Source: an uncultured Verrucomicrobiota bacterium
Lineage (GTDB): Bacteria; Verrucomicrobiota; Verrucomicrobiia; Limisphaerales; JADLHS01
Length of the DNA: 33,126 nucleotides
Assembly: GCA_903828255.1 (NCBI GenBank)
Contig: CAIKLQ010000713.1
Coordinates: 1-33,126, forward strand
Direction: 5' to 3'
Shown here: in pieces, positions 6,683-15,764 of the stretch
How the letters are laid out: every line of letters starts with the position of its first letter
Numbering within the stretch: the first letter of the stretch is position 1
Notes under the pieces: generated by a model
What the model saw: only the letters and a program-made list of their open reading frames with translations
Databases searched by the model: none
What the model was told of the DNA's origin: nothing
Position numbers and translations under genes: made by a program

Positions 6683-9622
6683 ATGCCGCTGAGTTGGAAT
6701 GAAATTCGCCACAACGCCATCCGCTTCGCCAGGGACTGGAAAGGCTCCACCAGCGAGAGTGCCGACAAGCAGACCTTTTGGAACGAATTCTTTGGGGTCT
6801 TCGGCATCCCCCGCAAAACCGTCGCCAGCTTTGAAGTGCCGGTGCTCAAAACCTCCGGCAACTTCGGCAAGATTGACCTGCTCTGGAAAGGGATGCTGCT
6901 GGTCGAACACAAGAGCGCCGGCGAGGATTTGAGCAAAGCTAGGACCCAGGCGTTTGATTACCTCCAGGCGATGGCGACCGAGGGCCGGCACGACGAGATT
7001 CCCCGCTACGTCGTCGTCTCGGACTTTGCGCGGGTTATCCTCTACGACCTCGAACCCGAAGCCGCGCCCGATCTCCCGCTGTTCAAGGGCCAGCGCGTGA
7101 CCGTGACGGCGGAGTTTCCGCTGGAAGAATTTCACCGCCACATTCACGCCTTTGCCTTCATCCCTGGTTACCAGCAACACAAGTTCGCGGCGGAAGACCC
7201 CATCAACATCAAGGCGGCCGAAATTCTCGCCCAGCTTCACGATGCCCTCGAAGCCGGCGGCTTTGCAGGCCACGACCTCGAACGCTTGCTGGTCCGCATC
7301 CTGTTTTGTCTGTTCGCCGAAAACACCGGTTTGTTTCCGCGCCGTGGCTTTGAGTTGTATCTGGAGGAGTACGGCTTCCAGGACATGAGCAAGATCGGTT
7401 CGAGTCTGGAACATCTTTTTCAAGTGCTCAACACGCCGGTGGAACAGCGCCAGCAAAACCTTTCCGCCACTTTGCAGGAGTTCCCCTATGTCAACGGCGA
7501 CCTCTTTACGGAACGCCTCGCGTGGGCGGACTTTGGCGACGAAGCGCGGCAGGCGCTCCGCCGTTGCTGCGGTTTTGATTGGTCACAGATTTCCCCCGCC
7601 ATCTTCGGTTCGCTCTTTCAAGCCGTGATGGAGCCGAAGGAGCGCCGCCAGATCGGCGCGCATTACACCAGCGAGCGCGACATCCTCAAAGTCATCCGCT
7701 CCCTGTTCCTCGATGAATTACGCGCCGAATTTGAAAGCCTCAACGCGGATCGCTCGACCCGCCGCCGCGCGCGCCTGGAGGAATTCCACGCCAAACTGTG
7801 TCGGCTGCGCTTCCTCGATCCCGCCTGCGGCTGTGGCAATTTCCTTGTCATCACCTACCGGGAACTGCGCCAACTGGAGTTGGAAGTCCTCAAGGAACTG
7901 TTCGGCAAACAAAAGGAATTCACGCTGGCGGAGGTGAACCGGCTCGCGCAGGTGGACGTGGACCAATTCTACGGAATCGAGCTGGGCGAATGGCCGGCGC
8001 GCATTGCCGAGGTGGCGCTCTGGCTGATGGATCATCAGATGAACGTCGAGCTGTCCAACACCTTCGGCCAGATTTACCAGCGGTTGCCGCTCAAGAAATC
8101 CCCGCACATCCACTGCGCCAACGCGCTCCGGCTGGACTGGCAACAAGTCCTGCCACCCGATCAATGCAGCTACGTCCTCGGCAATCCGCCGTTCGTGGGC
8201 AAGCATTACCAGAGCAAGGACCAGCGCGCCGATTTGCTGCACGTCTTCCGCGATTTCAAGAACACGGGCGACATTGACTATGTGACGGCGTGGTTCCATC
8301 GCGCGGCGGAATACATCCAAGGCACGCGACTCAAAGTAGGGTTCGTGACAACCAACTCAATCACCCAAGGCGAACAAGTTCCGATCCTCTGGGGTCTGTT
8401 GTTTGGACAATTCAAAATCAAGATTCACTTTGCACATCGCACCTTCGCCTGGCAAAGCGAGGCGCGCGGCAAGGCCCACGTTCACGTCATCATCATTGGT
8501 TTCGCTGCATTCGACGCGCCGAACAAATCAATTTACGACGACGAAGAGGGCAAAGTTTCCGTCACCACCGTCCCGAACATCAGCCCGTATCTCACGCCCG
8601 GTTCGGATGCGTTCGTAACCAAACGGACCAAACCGCTCGCCGATGTGCCGGAAATGCGGTGTGGCAACAAGCCAACCGACGACGGAAATTTCATCCTGAC
8701 GGATGCGGAAAAGACCGCGCTAATCAAAGCCGAGCCGGACGCGAAGAAATTCCTCCGCCGGTTCACGGGCTCGGAGGAATTCATCAACGGCACCATGCGC
8801 TGGTGTCTTTGGCTGGGGGACGCCACCCCGGCGGAACTGGACGCGCTGCCGCAAGTCATGGAGCGCGTGCGAAAGGTGCGGGAGTTTCGGCTGAAAAGCA
8901 CCGCCGCACCAACCCGGAAGGCGGCCCGGAGGCCCACCTTGTTCTTCTACATCTCGCAGCCGACGACCGATTACATCCTCATTCCCGAAGTGTCGTCGGA
9001 GCGGCGCGAATACATCCCCATCGGCTTCCTGTCCAAGAACATTATTTCTGCCAACACAAACTTTCTGATTGCCTCAAAGAGCCGTTTTTGTTTCGGCGTC
9101 CTCACCTCAGCCATGCACATGGCTTGGGTGCGACAGGTGGGTGGGCGCTTGAAATCCGATTACCGCTACTCCGGCAGCATGGTCTATAACAACTTCCCCT
9201 GGCCGGACTCGCCGGATGCGAAACACGCGGAAGCAGTGGAAGCCGCCGCGCAGAGGGTCTTGGATGTGCGGACGGGCTATCCGGACTCGACCCTGGCCCA
9301 GCTTTACGATCCTTTGAAAATGCCACCGCATTTGCGCAAAGCCCACGATTTACTCGACCGCGCCATGGACAAGTGTTACCGCCCCGAACCCTTCACTAGC
9401 GAACGTCAGCGCGTGGAATTCCTGTTTGTCCTTTACGAGAAGCTCACCGCCCCGCTCATCGCCGCCGCCAAACCCAAACGCGCCATCCGCAAACCGCCGG
9501 CCTACGCCGCGCCGCCGCCCCACCCAACGCATCCCGATCTCACCCCGGAAAAAGCCTGCGGCGATACCGCGCATTTTTACTCGGGCAAGGAGGAAAGCCC
9601 GCCGTATCGGACTGAGGAGTGA
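6683..9622 (+). CDS. MmeI-like Type IIL restriction-modification enzyme (nuclease, N6-adenine methyltransferase and specificity domain in one chain)
   Basis: 979 residues, similar in size to MmeI (about 920). The N-terminal domain carries the PD-(D/E)xK nuclease pattern D65-x9-E75-H-K77 (in IDLLWKGMLLVEHKSAG), the same spacing as reported for MmeI. A helical spacer leads to the methyltransferase domain, with SAM motif I LDPACGCGNFL (D379 onward) and catalytic motif IV GNPPF (N501-F504), an adenine-N6 type. The C-terminal third (about 620-900) matches the position of the target-recognition domain, with PEVSSERREYIPIGF and MHMAWVRQVGGRLKSDYRYS. Such enzymes methylate one strand of a short asymmetric site and cut about 20 nt away when it is unmodified, so one gene gives both protection and restriction. 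It stands alone: no separate hsdS, hsdR or methylase gene lies nearby. The ATG at 6683 fits the family N-terminus. The recognition sequence cannot be predicted here. Confidence 0.88.
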   Translation: MPLSWNEIRHNAIRFARDWKGSTSESADKQTFWNEFFGVFGIPRKTVASFEVPVLKTSGNFGKIDLLWKGMLLVEHKSAGEDLSKARTQAFDYLQAMATEGRHDEIPRYVVVSDFARVILYDLEPEAAPDLPLFKGQRVTVTAEFPLEEFHRHIHAFAFIPGYQQHKFAAEDPINIKAAEILAQLHDALEAGGFAGHDLERLLVRILFCLFAENTGLFPRRGFELYLEEYGFQDMSKIGSSLEHLFQVLNTPVEQRQQNLSATLQEFPYVNGDLFTERLAWADFGDEARQALRRCCGFDWSQISPAIFGSLFQAVMEPKERRQIGAHYTSERDILKVIRSLFLDELRAEFESLNADRSTRRRARLEEFHAKLCRLRFLDPACGCGNFLVITYRELRQLELEVLKELFGKQKEFTLAEVNRLAQVDVDQFYGIELGEWPARIAEVALWLMDHQMNVELSNTFGQIYQRLPLKKSPHIHCANALRLDWQQVLPPDQCSYVLGNPPFVGKHYQSKDQRADLLHVFRDFKNTGDIDYVTAWFHRAAEYIQGTRLKVGFVTTNSITQGEQVPILWGLLFGQFKIKIHFAHRTFAWQSEARGKAHVHVIIIGFAAFDAPNKSIYDDEEGKVSVTTVPNISPYLTPGSDAFVTKRTKPLADVPEMRCGNKPTDDGNFILTDAEKTALIKAEPDAKKFLRRFTGSEEFINGTMRWCLWLGDATPAELDALPQVMERVRKVREFRLKSTAAPTRKAARRPTLFFYISQPTTDYILIPEVSSERREYIPIGFLSKNIISANTNFLIASKSRFCFGVLTSAMHMAWVRQVGGRLKSDYRYSGSMVYNNFPWPDSPDAKHAEAVEAAAQRVLDVRTGYPDSTLAQLYDPLKMPPHLRKAHDLLDRAMDKCYRPEPFTSERQRVEFLFVLYEKLTAPLIAAAKPKRAIRKPPAYAAPPPHPTHPDLTPEKACGDTAHFYSGKEESPPYRTEE

Positions 9623-9671
9623 TCCAGCCGGCTCCGAAAAACGCCTCCGCACGGTGGCGGTGAACCGACGC

Positions 9672-12338
9672 TCAACGCTGCTTCGGTGAGGATGTTTTCT
9701 TCCTTGGTGAGGCGGCGGCGGGAGTAGTGTCTTTGACTTCAACTTTCTTCTTCAGCGTGTCCAACTCCTTGCGCAGGTCGCGATTGGCCTTCTGCAAATC
9801 GAGCACTTCCTGGCGCAGATTTTTGAAATCATCCACTGGCTTACGGCTGGCGCGCAAATCGGCCACGGCTTTCGCGGCGGCATCGCGCTCGCGGCTTTCC
9901 TTACCCGCGGTGGCAAAAGTCTGGAGCCCGGCAATGGCCTTGGGATCGCCGAGCGTTCCGAGGGCACTGATGGCGGCCACGCGGACGCCGCGCTTCTTGT
10001 GGTTCACATAGCCGGTGAGAAACTCGCGGACCTTTTCCTTCTTATGCTCGTTGCGCGCCAGATAGGCCAGCGTTCCCAGCGCTTGTCCGAAACTGTGGCT
10101 GGTGAACTCGACCTCGCGCCGCGACAGCGTTTCGAGCAACGGCGCGATGTAAGCCGGATCATCCTGCGCGCGCATGGCACCGATGGCCGCGTCCGCCAGC
10201 AGGTTGCGAAACGATTCCGAGTTCAGGTATTTCAAGAGCGCCTCGCGCACTTCGGGTTTCGCGTAGCTCCCCAACTGGTTGATGGCGGTGGCGAGAATCG
10301 CCGGGTTCTTCTCCCGTTCGAGCGTCAGTCGGGCAAAGTCATAGGCAGTATCGCGGTAAAAGCCGCCCAGATCGCTCCCGACCTGTTGGCGCACCCGGGC
10401 GTCGGACTGTTGCGTCGAGGCAAGCAGAGCTTCCAACGACTCGTCGCTATGGATCGTGCGCAATGCCTTGGACGCTTCCATGCGGACGCCGTAAAAGGCA
10501 TCACTGGTCAACGCCTGTTTCAGTTTGGCGACGGCTTCCTGATCCCGCTTGGTCGCCAGTTGTTCAATAGCCAGCAGGCGTCCGACCATGTCCGACTGAT
10601 CGGACAGTTGGGAGTAGAGCATGGCGTTTGGCACGGTGAAGGCGGTCTTGGCCAGCAACCCATACTCCGGATCCAGCCGCACGACTTCCGGTGCCGAGCC
10701 CAGCGGGAAATAGAAATCTTCTTCCTTGGCCGTTACCTGAGCCACCTTGTCCGCACTACCGAACGCGCCTTTGAAACGAACCGTTAGCGGGAAGTCGAAC
10801 AGGAACACATTTTCACCCAACTTCTGAACCTGGCGGATGGAAACCTTCGCGAGCTTCGCCGATTCATCCCAACTGTAGCTGACCTCGAGTTCGGGATGGT
10901 GAGCGTGATAAACCCATTGGTCAAAGAACTGGTCGTAGGAGCGGCCCGTCAACTCTTCGATCACGGCGCGCAGGTCTTCGGTCACGACGCTTCCGTATTG
11001 ATGCCGCTCCAGATAGGTTTTGATACAACGGCGGTAGAGCTCCTCACCTAACCCACTGCGCAGCATGTGGAGCACCCAACTGCCTTTCTGGTAGGCCAGG
11101 TGGCTGAACATTTCGCCTGGGTGTTCGTAGGTGCGGCGCACAATCGCATGGGCGTCATCCGTCACGCCAGTGATCGTCTTCGCCCGCCCATACAACTCAT
11201 ACAACATAGCGTCACGTCCGTGTTTGTGTTCGAGGTAGAGCGACTCGTAGAACGAGGCAAAGCCTTCGTTAAGCCAGATGTGACTCCAGTCCTTGCAAGT
11301 GACCAAGTCGCCAAACCACTGATGCGCCAGTTCGTGCGCGACCAACCCTTCGCTGGAATGAATGTTCTCCGTGGCGTCGGTGAACAGGGTCCCATCCGTG
11401 AGCGTGGTAGCGCTGGTGTTTTCCATGCCGCCGGCGACAAAATCATTCACGCAGATCTGGTCATACTTGACCCACGGATACGGCACGCCGATTTCCTTAT
11501 CGAAAAAAACCATCATATCCTTGGTATCGCGAAAGGAACTCGCCGCTTCCTTGAACTCCGACGGCGGCGTGTAAAATGCGAGTGGCACGTTACCATGTTT
11601 GTCTTCGAGCTTCTTGAAATAGCCTGCGACCAGCGTGATCAGGTAATTGGCGTGTCGCTTTTCCTGCGACCAATGCACCACCTTCAATCCGGTGGCCGCG
11701 TCCTTTTCTTCGGAGACCAAGCGCCCATTGGAGATCACCGTCATCCCCTCGGGCACTCGGCAGGTCATTTCGGAAGTGAACAGCTCGTTCGGGGAATCGA
11801 AGCAGGGGTACCAATACCGCGCCTCGGTTTGCTCGCCCTGCGAGAACAGATGCGTGTCGCCCTCCTTGTAACCCATCTCAGGCGTGCGGAAGTAAAGCCC
11901 GTTCGCCGGCTCGGCTTGATAGGTGATGGTCAGGCTGGTTTCGCGATCAGGCGGGATAGGTTCGGCGAACGTGACGATCACGGATTCAGCGGTCACCTGA
12001 TAGCTCTGGAGCTTTTCCGTGGCGGTAACACTCTGAACCTTGAGGTCAATCGCGTCCAACTTCAGTTCCCGGACTGGCTTGATCCGCGGTTTGAATGTCC
12101 ACGCCGCCGTGCCCGCGACCGTGCGCCGCTTGAAGTCCGGCGTGACATCCAGCGCCAGGTGCAGGACTTGCACCGTGCGGTCGGGTGCGTATTTGCGATG
12201 GTCCGGCGAATCCATTGGCGCCAGGAAGCTGGCGGACTTGACGCACTCGATGAGCACGGTTTCAGTTTCCGCTCGGGCAACCGCGGTGAACAGACATGCG
12301 AACGCAACGCAGATGATCCCGTGGTTGAGCTTTTGCAT
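9672..12338 (-). CDS. Exported M1-family metalloaminopeptidase with HEAT-like repeats and C-terminal coiled coil
   Basis: 888 residues from the chosen start. Residues 1-24 are a signal peptide (MQKLNHGIICVAFACLF, with AVARA before the cut). The N-terminal beta-domain follows, then the M1 exopeptidase motif GGMENT and the zinc site HELAH (H335, H339) with the third ligand E358 in WLNEGFASF, that is HExxH-x18-E. The substrate is expected to be free peptide N-termini outside the cytoplasm. After about residue 590 come alpha-helical HEAT-like repeats (KRDQEAVAKLKQALTSDAF, SLEALLASTQQSDARVRQQV, ISALGTLGDPKAIAGLQTF). A Lys/Glu-rich coiled coil and a basic Ser/Pro/Lys tail end the protein. The frame is open 40 codons further upstream, but the ATG at 12338 is preferred because it begins directly with the signal peptide. 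No strong Shine-Dalgarno is visible. No partner gene is adjacent. Confidence 0.88.
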   Translation of the reverse strand: MQKLNHGIICVAFACLFTAVARAETETVLIECVKSASFLAPMDSPDHRKYAPDRTVQVLHLALDVTPDFKRRTVAGTAAWTFKPRIKPVRELKLDAIDLKVQSVTATEKLQSYQVTAESVIVTFAEPIPPDRETSLTITYQAEPANGLYFRTPEMGYKEGDTHLFSQGEQTEARYWYPCFDSPNELFTSEMTCRVPEGMTVISNGRLVSEEKDAATGLKVVHWSQEKRHANYLITLVAGYFKKLEDKHGNVPLAFYTPPSEFKEAASSFRDTKDMMVFFDKEIGVPYPWVKYDQICVNDFVAGGMENTSATTLTDGTLFTDATENIHSSEGLVAHELAHQWFGDLVTCKDWSHIWLNEGFASFYESLYLEHKHGRDAMLYELYGRAKTITGVTDDAHAIVRRTYEHPGEMFSHLAYQKGSWVLHMLRSGLGEELYRRCIKTYLERHQYGSVVTEDLRAVIEELTGRSYDQFFDQWVYHAHHPELEVSYSWDESAKLAKVSIRQVQKLGENVFLFDFPLTVRFKGAFGSADKVAQVTAKEEDFYFPLGSAPEVVRLDPEYGLLAKTAFTVPNAMLYSQLSDQSDMVGRLLAIEQLATKRDQEAVAKLKQALTSDAFYGVRMEASKALRTIHSDESLEALLASTQQSDARVRQQVGSDLGGFYRDTAYDFARLTLEREKNPAILATAINQLGSYAKPEVREALLKYLNSESFRNLLADAAIGAMRAQDDPAYIAPLLETLSRREVEFTSHSFGQALGTLAYLARNEHKKEKVREFLTGYVNHKKRGVRVAAISALGTLGDPKAIAGLQTFATAGKESRERDAAAKAVADLRASRKPVDDFKNLRQEVLDLQKANRDLRKELDTLKKKVEVKDTTPAAASPRKKTSSPKQR

Positions 12339-12886
12339 AATGTGATTCAAGTGACGCAAGGCTTTACCACAAAGTCGCGCGGCAGGCCAAGCTTGGAATG
12401 TAACGCAGTGGTGGTGAGAACCCGATTGAAAATCCCCTGAAACGCCGCGGGAGGGCACACGCCCTACAAGTCCCCACGGAAGCCCATTTACGTTGTGGTC
12501 CTGCGCCTCCCACCGAGCGGGCTTTCAAGAAGGACGCAGGCTCGCCCGGCCAAGCCCTCAAGACCGCCCCAAATCCGCGCGCAAGAGCGGCGCAGGTGAT
12601 ACTGCCAGTTTTTTGGGTGTGCAAGAGCGGCGGCGGGAGGTCTCCAGCAGAGGTTATCGAGCCTGGGGAGGGGTATCCGCGAAGCGCAGTGTTCTTTTTG
12701 AGGGCCAAAGCTCGCGCGGTGCGCTCTTGGGGCACTAAAAGACAAAAGCCGAGAATTGTCCTTAAGGACTTTTCGGCAACCCGAATGGTGAATAACTGTT
12801 TGCGCGAGAGCTCAGGTGAAAGCGGTGGCCTGAGTGGGCGGGGCGAAGACGGCCCAAACTTTCTGCCCCTGAGCAATGGCCTCTTT

Positions 12887-13042
12887 GCTAGCAGCCTGTC
12901 GGACTTAGAAAATATATTATGTTTAAGTCATTGATATTACGTAACTACCCGTTTTACTTACTCACTTAACAAGTGACTCTTAATCTACTGCAGATCGATG
13001 GCTTGTGCAGATTGCGAGGTCTAAGTCCGACAGGCTGCTAGC
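12887..13042. mobile_element. MITE-like element, 156 bp with perfect 22-bp terminal inverted repeats
   Basis: Positions 12887-12908 (GCTAGCAGCCTGTCGG...) are the exact reverse complement of 13021-13042. The interior is clearly AT-rich against GC-rich surroundings (for example AAAATATATTATG) and has no coding capacity. CTAG occurs at both ends (12888-12891 and 13038-13041). This fits a 4-bp CTAG target duplication flanking a core of 12892-13037, although a palindromic CTAG cannot be told apart from repeat ends by sequence alone. IS5-group elements are known to prefer CTAG-like targets, so mobilisation by such a transposase is possible. No transposase is encoded here. Confidence 0.75.
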
Positions 13043-13060
13043 GCGGATGGCCTCGGGAAG

Positions 13061-13117
13061 GAAACGGTTGAAACCGTTTCTTTCCAACGGGCGACTCCGC
13101 ACCCGGCTGAAGCCGGG
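13061..13117. repeat. Pair of GA-loop hairpins
   Basis: GAAACGGTTGAAACCGTTTC (13061-13080) is a perfect 9-bp stem with a GA loop. CCCGGCTGAAGCCGGG (13102-13117) is a perfect 7-bp stem, also with GA between the arms. The shared (N)nTGA(N)n design and close spacing suggest one repeat family. It lies just to the right of the MITE and ends about 60 nt before the stop codon of the minus-strand YkgJ-like gene. Confidence 0.65.
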
Positions 13118-13174
13118 GGTTAATGAGAGCAATCACTCGGCCCCCGGGAAATTGATTTCGTCCCGGAACGCAGT

Positions 13175-13567
13175 TCAGGTCGCCCTCTTCATCTCATGCT
13201 CCGACCGACCGGTGGCCTGGACGAGGAGGCGACGGTATTCCAACTCCGAGACGCGGCGCGGGATGGCGCGGCAGTTTTTTTCCGAACCGGGAAAATTCCA
13301 AAGGTTCGGGAAGTCGCGGCACTGCTGCGGTTTCACGGGTTGCACCGCGCATTCCTGGCCATCGAGGAAAAGGCACTCGCCGTTGGGCTTTTCCTGCAAG
13401 GCAAGCCCACGTCGGTCCTGGCTCAGCCGGGTAAACTGTTGGATGAAGTCGTGTTCGCTCAGGACTTTGAACGCGGCGATCTGGGTGATTTCCGCCTCCG
13501 TCAAAGCCACCTGCCCTGGCCAGCGGCAGCAGGCCGTGCAGCGTTGGCATTCGTGAAAAATCGGCAC
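13175..13567 (-). CDS. YkgJ-type cysteine-cluster protein
   Basis: 130 residues. The N-terminus has the family signature CxxCxxCC (C7, C10, C13, C14 in CQRCTACCRWPG). Further cysteines follow in GECLFLDGQECAVQPVKPQQCRDFP, a pattern seen in YkgJ/Fe-S oxidoreductase-like (UPF0153) proteins thought to bind zinc or an iron-sulfur cluster. The biochemical role of the family is not established. The gene is on the minus strand, about 150 nt downstream of the helicase gene, with no sign of coupling. The ATG at 13567 gives a start immediately before the Cys motif, as is usual in the family. Confidence 0.8.
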   Translation of the reverse strand: MPIFHECQRCTACCRWPGQVALTEAEITQIAAFKVLSEHDFIQQFTRLSQDRRGLALQEKPNGECLFLDGQECAVQPVKPQQCRDFPNLWNFPGSEKNCRAIPRRVSELEYRRLLVQATGRSEHEMKRAT

Positions 13568-13716
13568 CCCGAGATGCTACTCTGGCGAGCGCCCCCCGAC
13601 CACTAGGAAGTGTGTCGTTGCGGAATGGGTGTCATGCGTCCTGCTCGTAAGACTGGCGTCGAGCCGGGATTTGCCTGCCAGAGGGTATTTAGTTTGAAAG
13701 CGGCGCGCCGCCGATC

Positions 13717-15750
13717 CTACGCGAACGTCCGCAGATTCCATTCGTCCACCAGTTCCTTCGGGATTTCCCCCAGAAATCGCGAGGGTTGCTGGAAGGTCGC
13801 GTCGCTGTTGCCGTAGCCGGCGCGCATCAATGGGTAACTCAGGTAAAGCTCGTTGCGCGCACGGGTCACGGCGACGTAGAACAACCGCCGCTCTTCCTCC
13901 TCGCCTTCCGTGGTGTCCAAGGAGCGCTCCGAAGGAAATAACCCGTCGCAGAGCATGACCACAAAGACCACGTCGAATTCGAGGCCTTTCGCTTGGTGAA
14001 TCGAGGAAAGCCGAAACCGCTCTTCATCACGGTCGGCGGGCTTTTTGTCGTCCTCGGCTTCAACATTTGTGAGCAGCGCCATCTGGCTGAGAAATTCGTC
14101 CACCGACTCGAACTGTTGTGCGAAGATGGCGAGTTGCTTGAGATCGTCAATGCGCGAGCGGTAGTTGGCGAAGTTCTCTTTCAGGTAATCGTCGTAGCCG
14201 GCTTCAACGACGAGCGGGATCATCTTCGCGGCGCTCTGGCGGACGGTTGTTTCCTCAAGCTGGGAACAGGTGGCGGTGAGTTGGGACCAGGCGAGCGTGG
14301 ATTTTTTGGGAACGCTGGGGGAACATTTCTGGAGGGCGGCGGCGATGGGATTGCGTGAAGTGTCCAAGTCCCCCTCGGAACTCGGAACTCGGAACTCAGA
14401 ACTGAACCGCCGCCACAACTTGTCCGCGCCCTTCCCGCCGACGCCGGGAAGGAGTTGCACAAGGCGCTTGAAACTCAGTTCGTCGCGCGGATTCGTGACG
14501 AGCTTGAGATGGGCGGTCACGTCTTTGATATGCGCCTGCTCGAAGAAACGAATGCCGCTGGTGATGCTGAACGGGATGTTGCGCCGGGTCAGTTCCAATT
14601 GCAGTTCCAGCGCATGGAAATGCGAGCGGTAAAGCGCGGCCATGTTGTTCAAATTGCCGCCTTCGTCCCGCAACTCCAGCAGGCGCTGGGCGATGAACGC
14701 GGCTTGTTGCGCGGCGTCGCCGCAGACCATGAGCACGGGCTTGGGGCCGGGCTGGCGCGCGGGTGTGAGTTGCTTGGCGAATTGCTGCAAGTTGGCGGCG
14801 ATGGCGGCGTTCGCAAAGGTCAGGATTTCCGGCGTGCTCCGATAATTGGTTTCAATCTTGTAAATTTTTGCGCCGGGATAGCGGTCGGGGAACTTGAGGA
14901 TGTTTTGGAAATTCGCGCCGCGCCAAGCATAGATGCTTTGCGCGTCGTCACCCACGACCATGACGTTGTGATGCCGTTCCCCGAGCAGGTCAATGAGGTC
15001 GCTTTGAAGCTTGTTCGTGTCCTGATACTCGTCCACCAGGATGAACTGAAACCGGCGCTGGTAATGGTCGCGCACGTCGGCGTGGTCCTGGAGCAGTTTG
15101 AGCCAGAGCACGAGCAGGTCGTCAAAGTCCATCGCGTTGGTGGCGCGCTTGCGGGCCACGTAGCGCTTCTGCACGTCCTCGATCTGTGGCGCGAGGGTGT
15201 CGAAGTAACCGTATTCCGTTCCCAGAATCTCGGCGACGCTGCGCTGCTTGTTGACCGCGAGCGAAAAAATATCACCGAGCACTTCGGCTTTCGGGAAGCG
15301 CGTGGCTTTCACGTCAATGGCCGACTCGCCCACGCAGGTGCTGATGAGGTGCTTGGCGTCCTCGCGATCCAGGATGGTGAAGTCGCGCTCGAAGCCGAGG
15401 AGTTTGGCGTGTTGGCGCAGAACGCGATTGCCAATGGAGTGAAACGTGCCGCCCCAGAGCGCGGTGAGTTGCTGGCCCAGCAAGTCCACCACGCGACGCA
15501 TCATTTCGCCGGCGGCTTTGTTAGTGAAGGTCAGGAGCAGGATGCGGTCGGGCGGGATACCCTGTTCGAGCAAGTAGGCGACGCGATAAATCAGCGTGCG
15601 CGTCTTGCCCGAACCGGCCCCGGCGATGACCAAGGCCGGTCCGGGCGGCGCGGTGACGGCAGCGCATTGTTGCTCGTTGAGTTCATGCGCGTAGTCAATC
15701 TGCAGGTGGACGGCAGATTGGAACGGTTGCAAAACATAGTCGCGCGACAT
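13717..15750 (-). CDS. UvrD/PcrA/Rep-type ATP-dependent DNA helicase
   Basis: 677 residues with the full superfamily 1A motif set: Q-motif LNEQQCAAV, Walker A GAGSGKT (motif I), LTFTNKAAGEM (Ia), VDEYQDTN (II), GDDAQSIYAWRGA (III), ETNYRS (IV), SIHQAKGLEFDVVFVV (V) and VAVTRARNELYLSY (VI). Such helicases unwind DNA 3'-5' in repair and replication restart. It is a little shorter than PcrA/UvrD (about 720). Odd point: within domain 2B, around residues 449-459, the coding sequence contains four 7-bp repeats (14376-14403) that encode SSEFRVPSSEG, unlike the conserved flanks. A second set of 7-bp repeats lies directly upstream of the gene. TTTAGT, a -10-like hexamer, sits 8 nt before the ATG (15759-15764). 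Which paralogue (UvrD, PcrA or Rep) cannot be decided, so no symbol is given. Confidence 0.9.
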   Translation of the reverse strand: MSRDYVLQPFQSAVHLQIDYAHELNEQQCAAVTAPPGPALVIAGAGSGKTRTLIYRVAYLLEQGIPPDRILLLTFTNKAAGEMMRRVVDLLGQQLTALWGGTFHSIGNRVLRQHAKLLGFERDFTILDREDAKHLISTCVGESAIDVKATRFPKAEVLGDIFSLAVNKQRSVAEILGTEYGYFDTLAPQIEDVQKRYVARKRATNAMDFDDLLVLWLKLLQDHADVRDHYQRRFQFILVDEYQDTNKLQSDLIDLLGERHHNVMVVGDDAQSIYAWRGANFQNILKFPDRYPGAKIYKIETNYRSTPEILTFANAAIAANLQQFAKQLTPARQPGPKPVLMVCGDAAQQAAFIAQRLLELRDEGGNLNNMAALYRSHFHALELQLELTRRNIPFSITSGIRFFEQAHIKDVTAHLKLVTNPRDELSFKRLVQLLPGVGGKGADKLWRRFSSEFRVPSSEGDLDTSRNPIAAALQKCSPSVPKKSTLAWSQLTATCSQLEETTVRQSAAKMIPLVVEAGYDDYLKENFANYRSRIDDLKQLAIFAQQFESVDEFLSQMALLTNVEAEDDKKPADRDEERFRLSSIHQAKGLEFDVVFVVMLCDGLFPSERSLDTTEGEEEERRLFYVAVTRARNELYLSYPLMRAGYGNSDATFQQPSRFLGEIPKELVDEWNLRTFA
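14376..14403. repeat. Heptanucleotide tandem repeat inside the helicase gene
   Basis: Three exact copies of CGGAACT (14376-14396) and a fourth with one change, CAGAACT (14397-14403). The unit is not a multiple of three, so gain or loss of one copy would shift the frame; the present copy number keeps the helicase open. Confidence 0.8.
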
Positions 15751-15764
15751 GCCCGGAAACTAAA

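Larger units (their letters stand above)
12339..13174. other. Repeat-rich non-coding gap
   Basis: About 835 nt between two minus-strand genes. Open frames exist in it, the longest antisense-like one on the minus strand at 12364-12876, but their composition is Arg/Pro/Ser-rich and they show no recognisable motif. The gap holds a MITE-like element (12887-13042) and two GA-loop hairpins (13061-13117). The stretch 12459-12886 shows nothing I can name and may be decayed repeat or gene debris. Confidence 0.6.

Noticed and set aside
6683-9622. BREX PglX or Type I HsdM methylase
   Set aside because: The chain carries its own N-terminal PD-ExK nuclease and specificity region, and no BREX or hsdR/hsdS neighbours are present, so MmeI-like Type IIL fits better.
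11067-12440. Long plus-strand open frame (457 codons) opposite the M1 aminopeptidase
   Set aside because: It is antisense to a gene with a complete catalytic motif set. Composition is rich in Arg and hydrophobic residues without any domain motif, as expected from a GC-rich complementary strand.
12364-12876. Minus-strand open frame of 170 codons in the repeat-rich gap
   Set aside because: No signal peptide, no motif and low-complexity Arg/Pro/Ser composition. It overlaps the start region of the aminopeptidase gene and neighbours mobile repeats, so debris is more likely.
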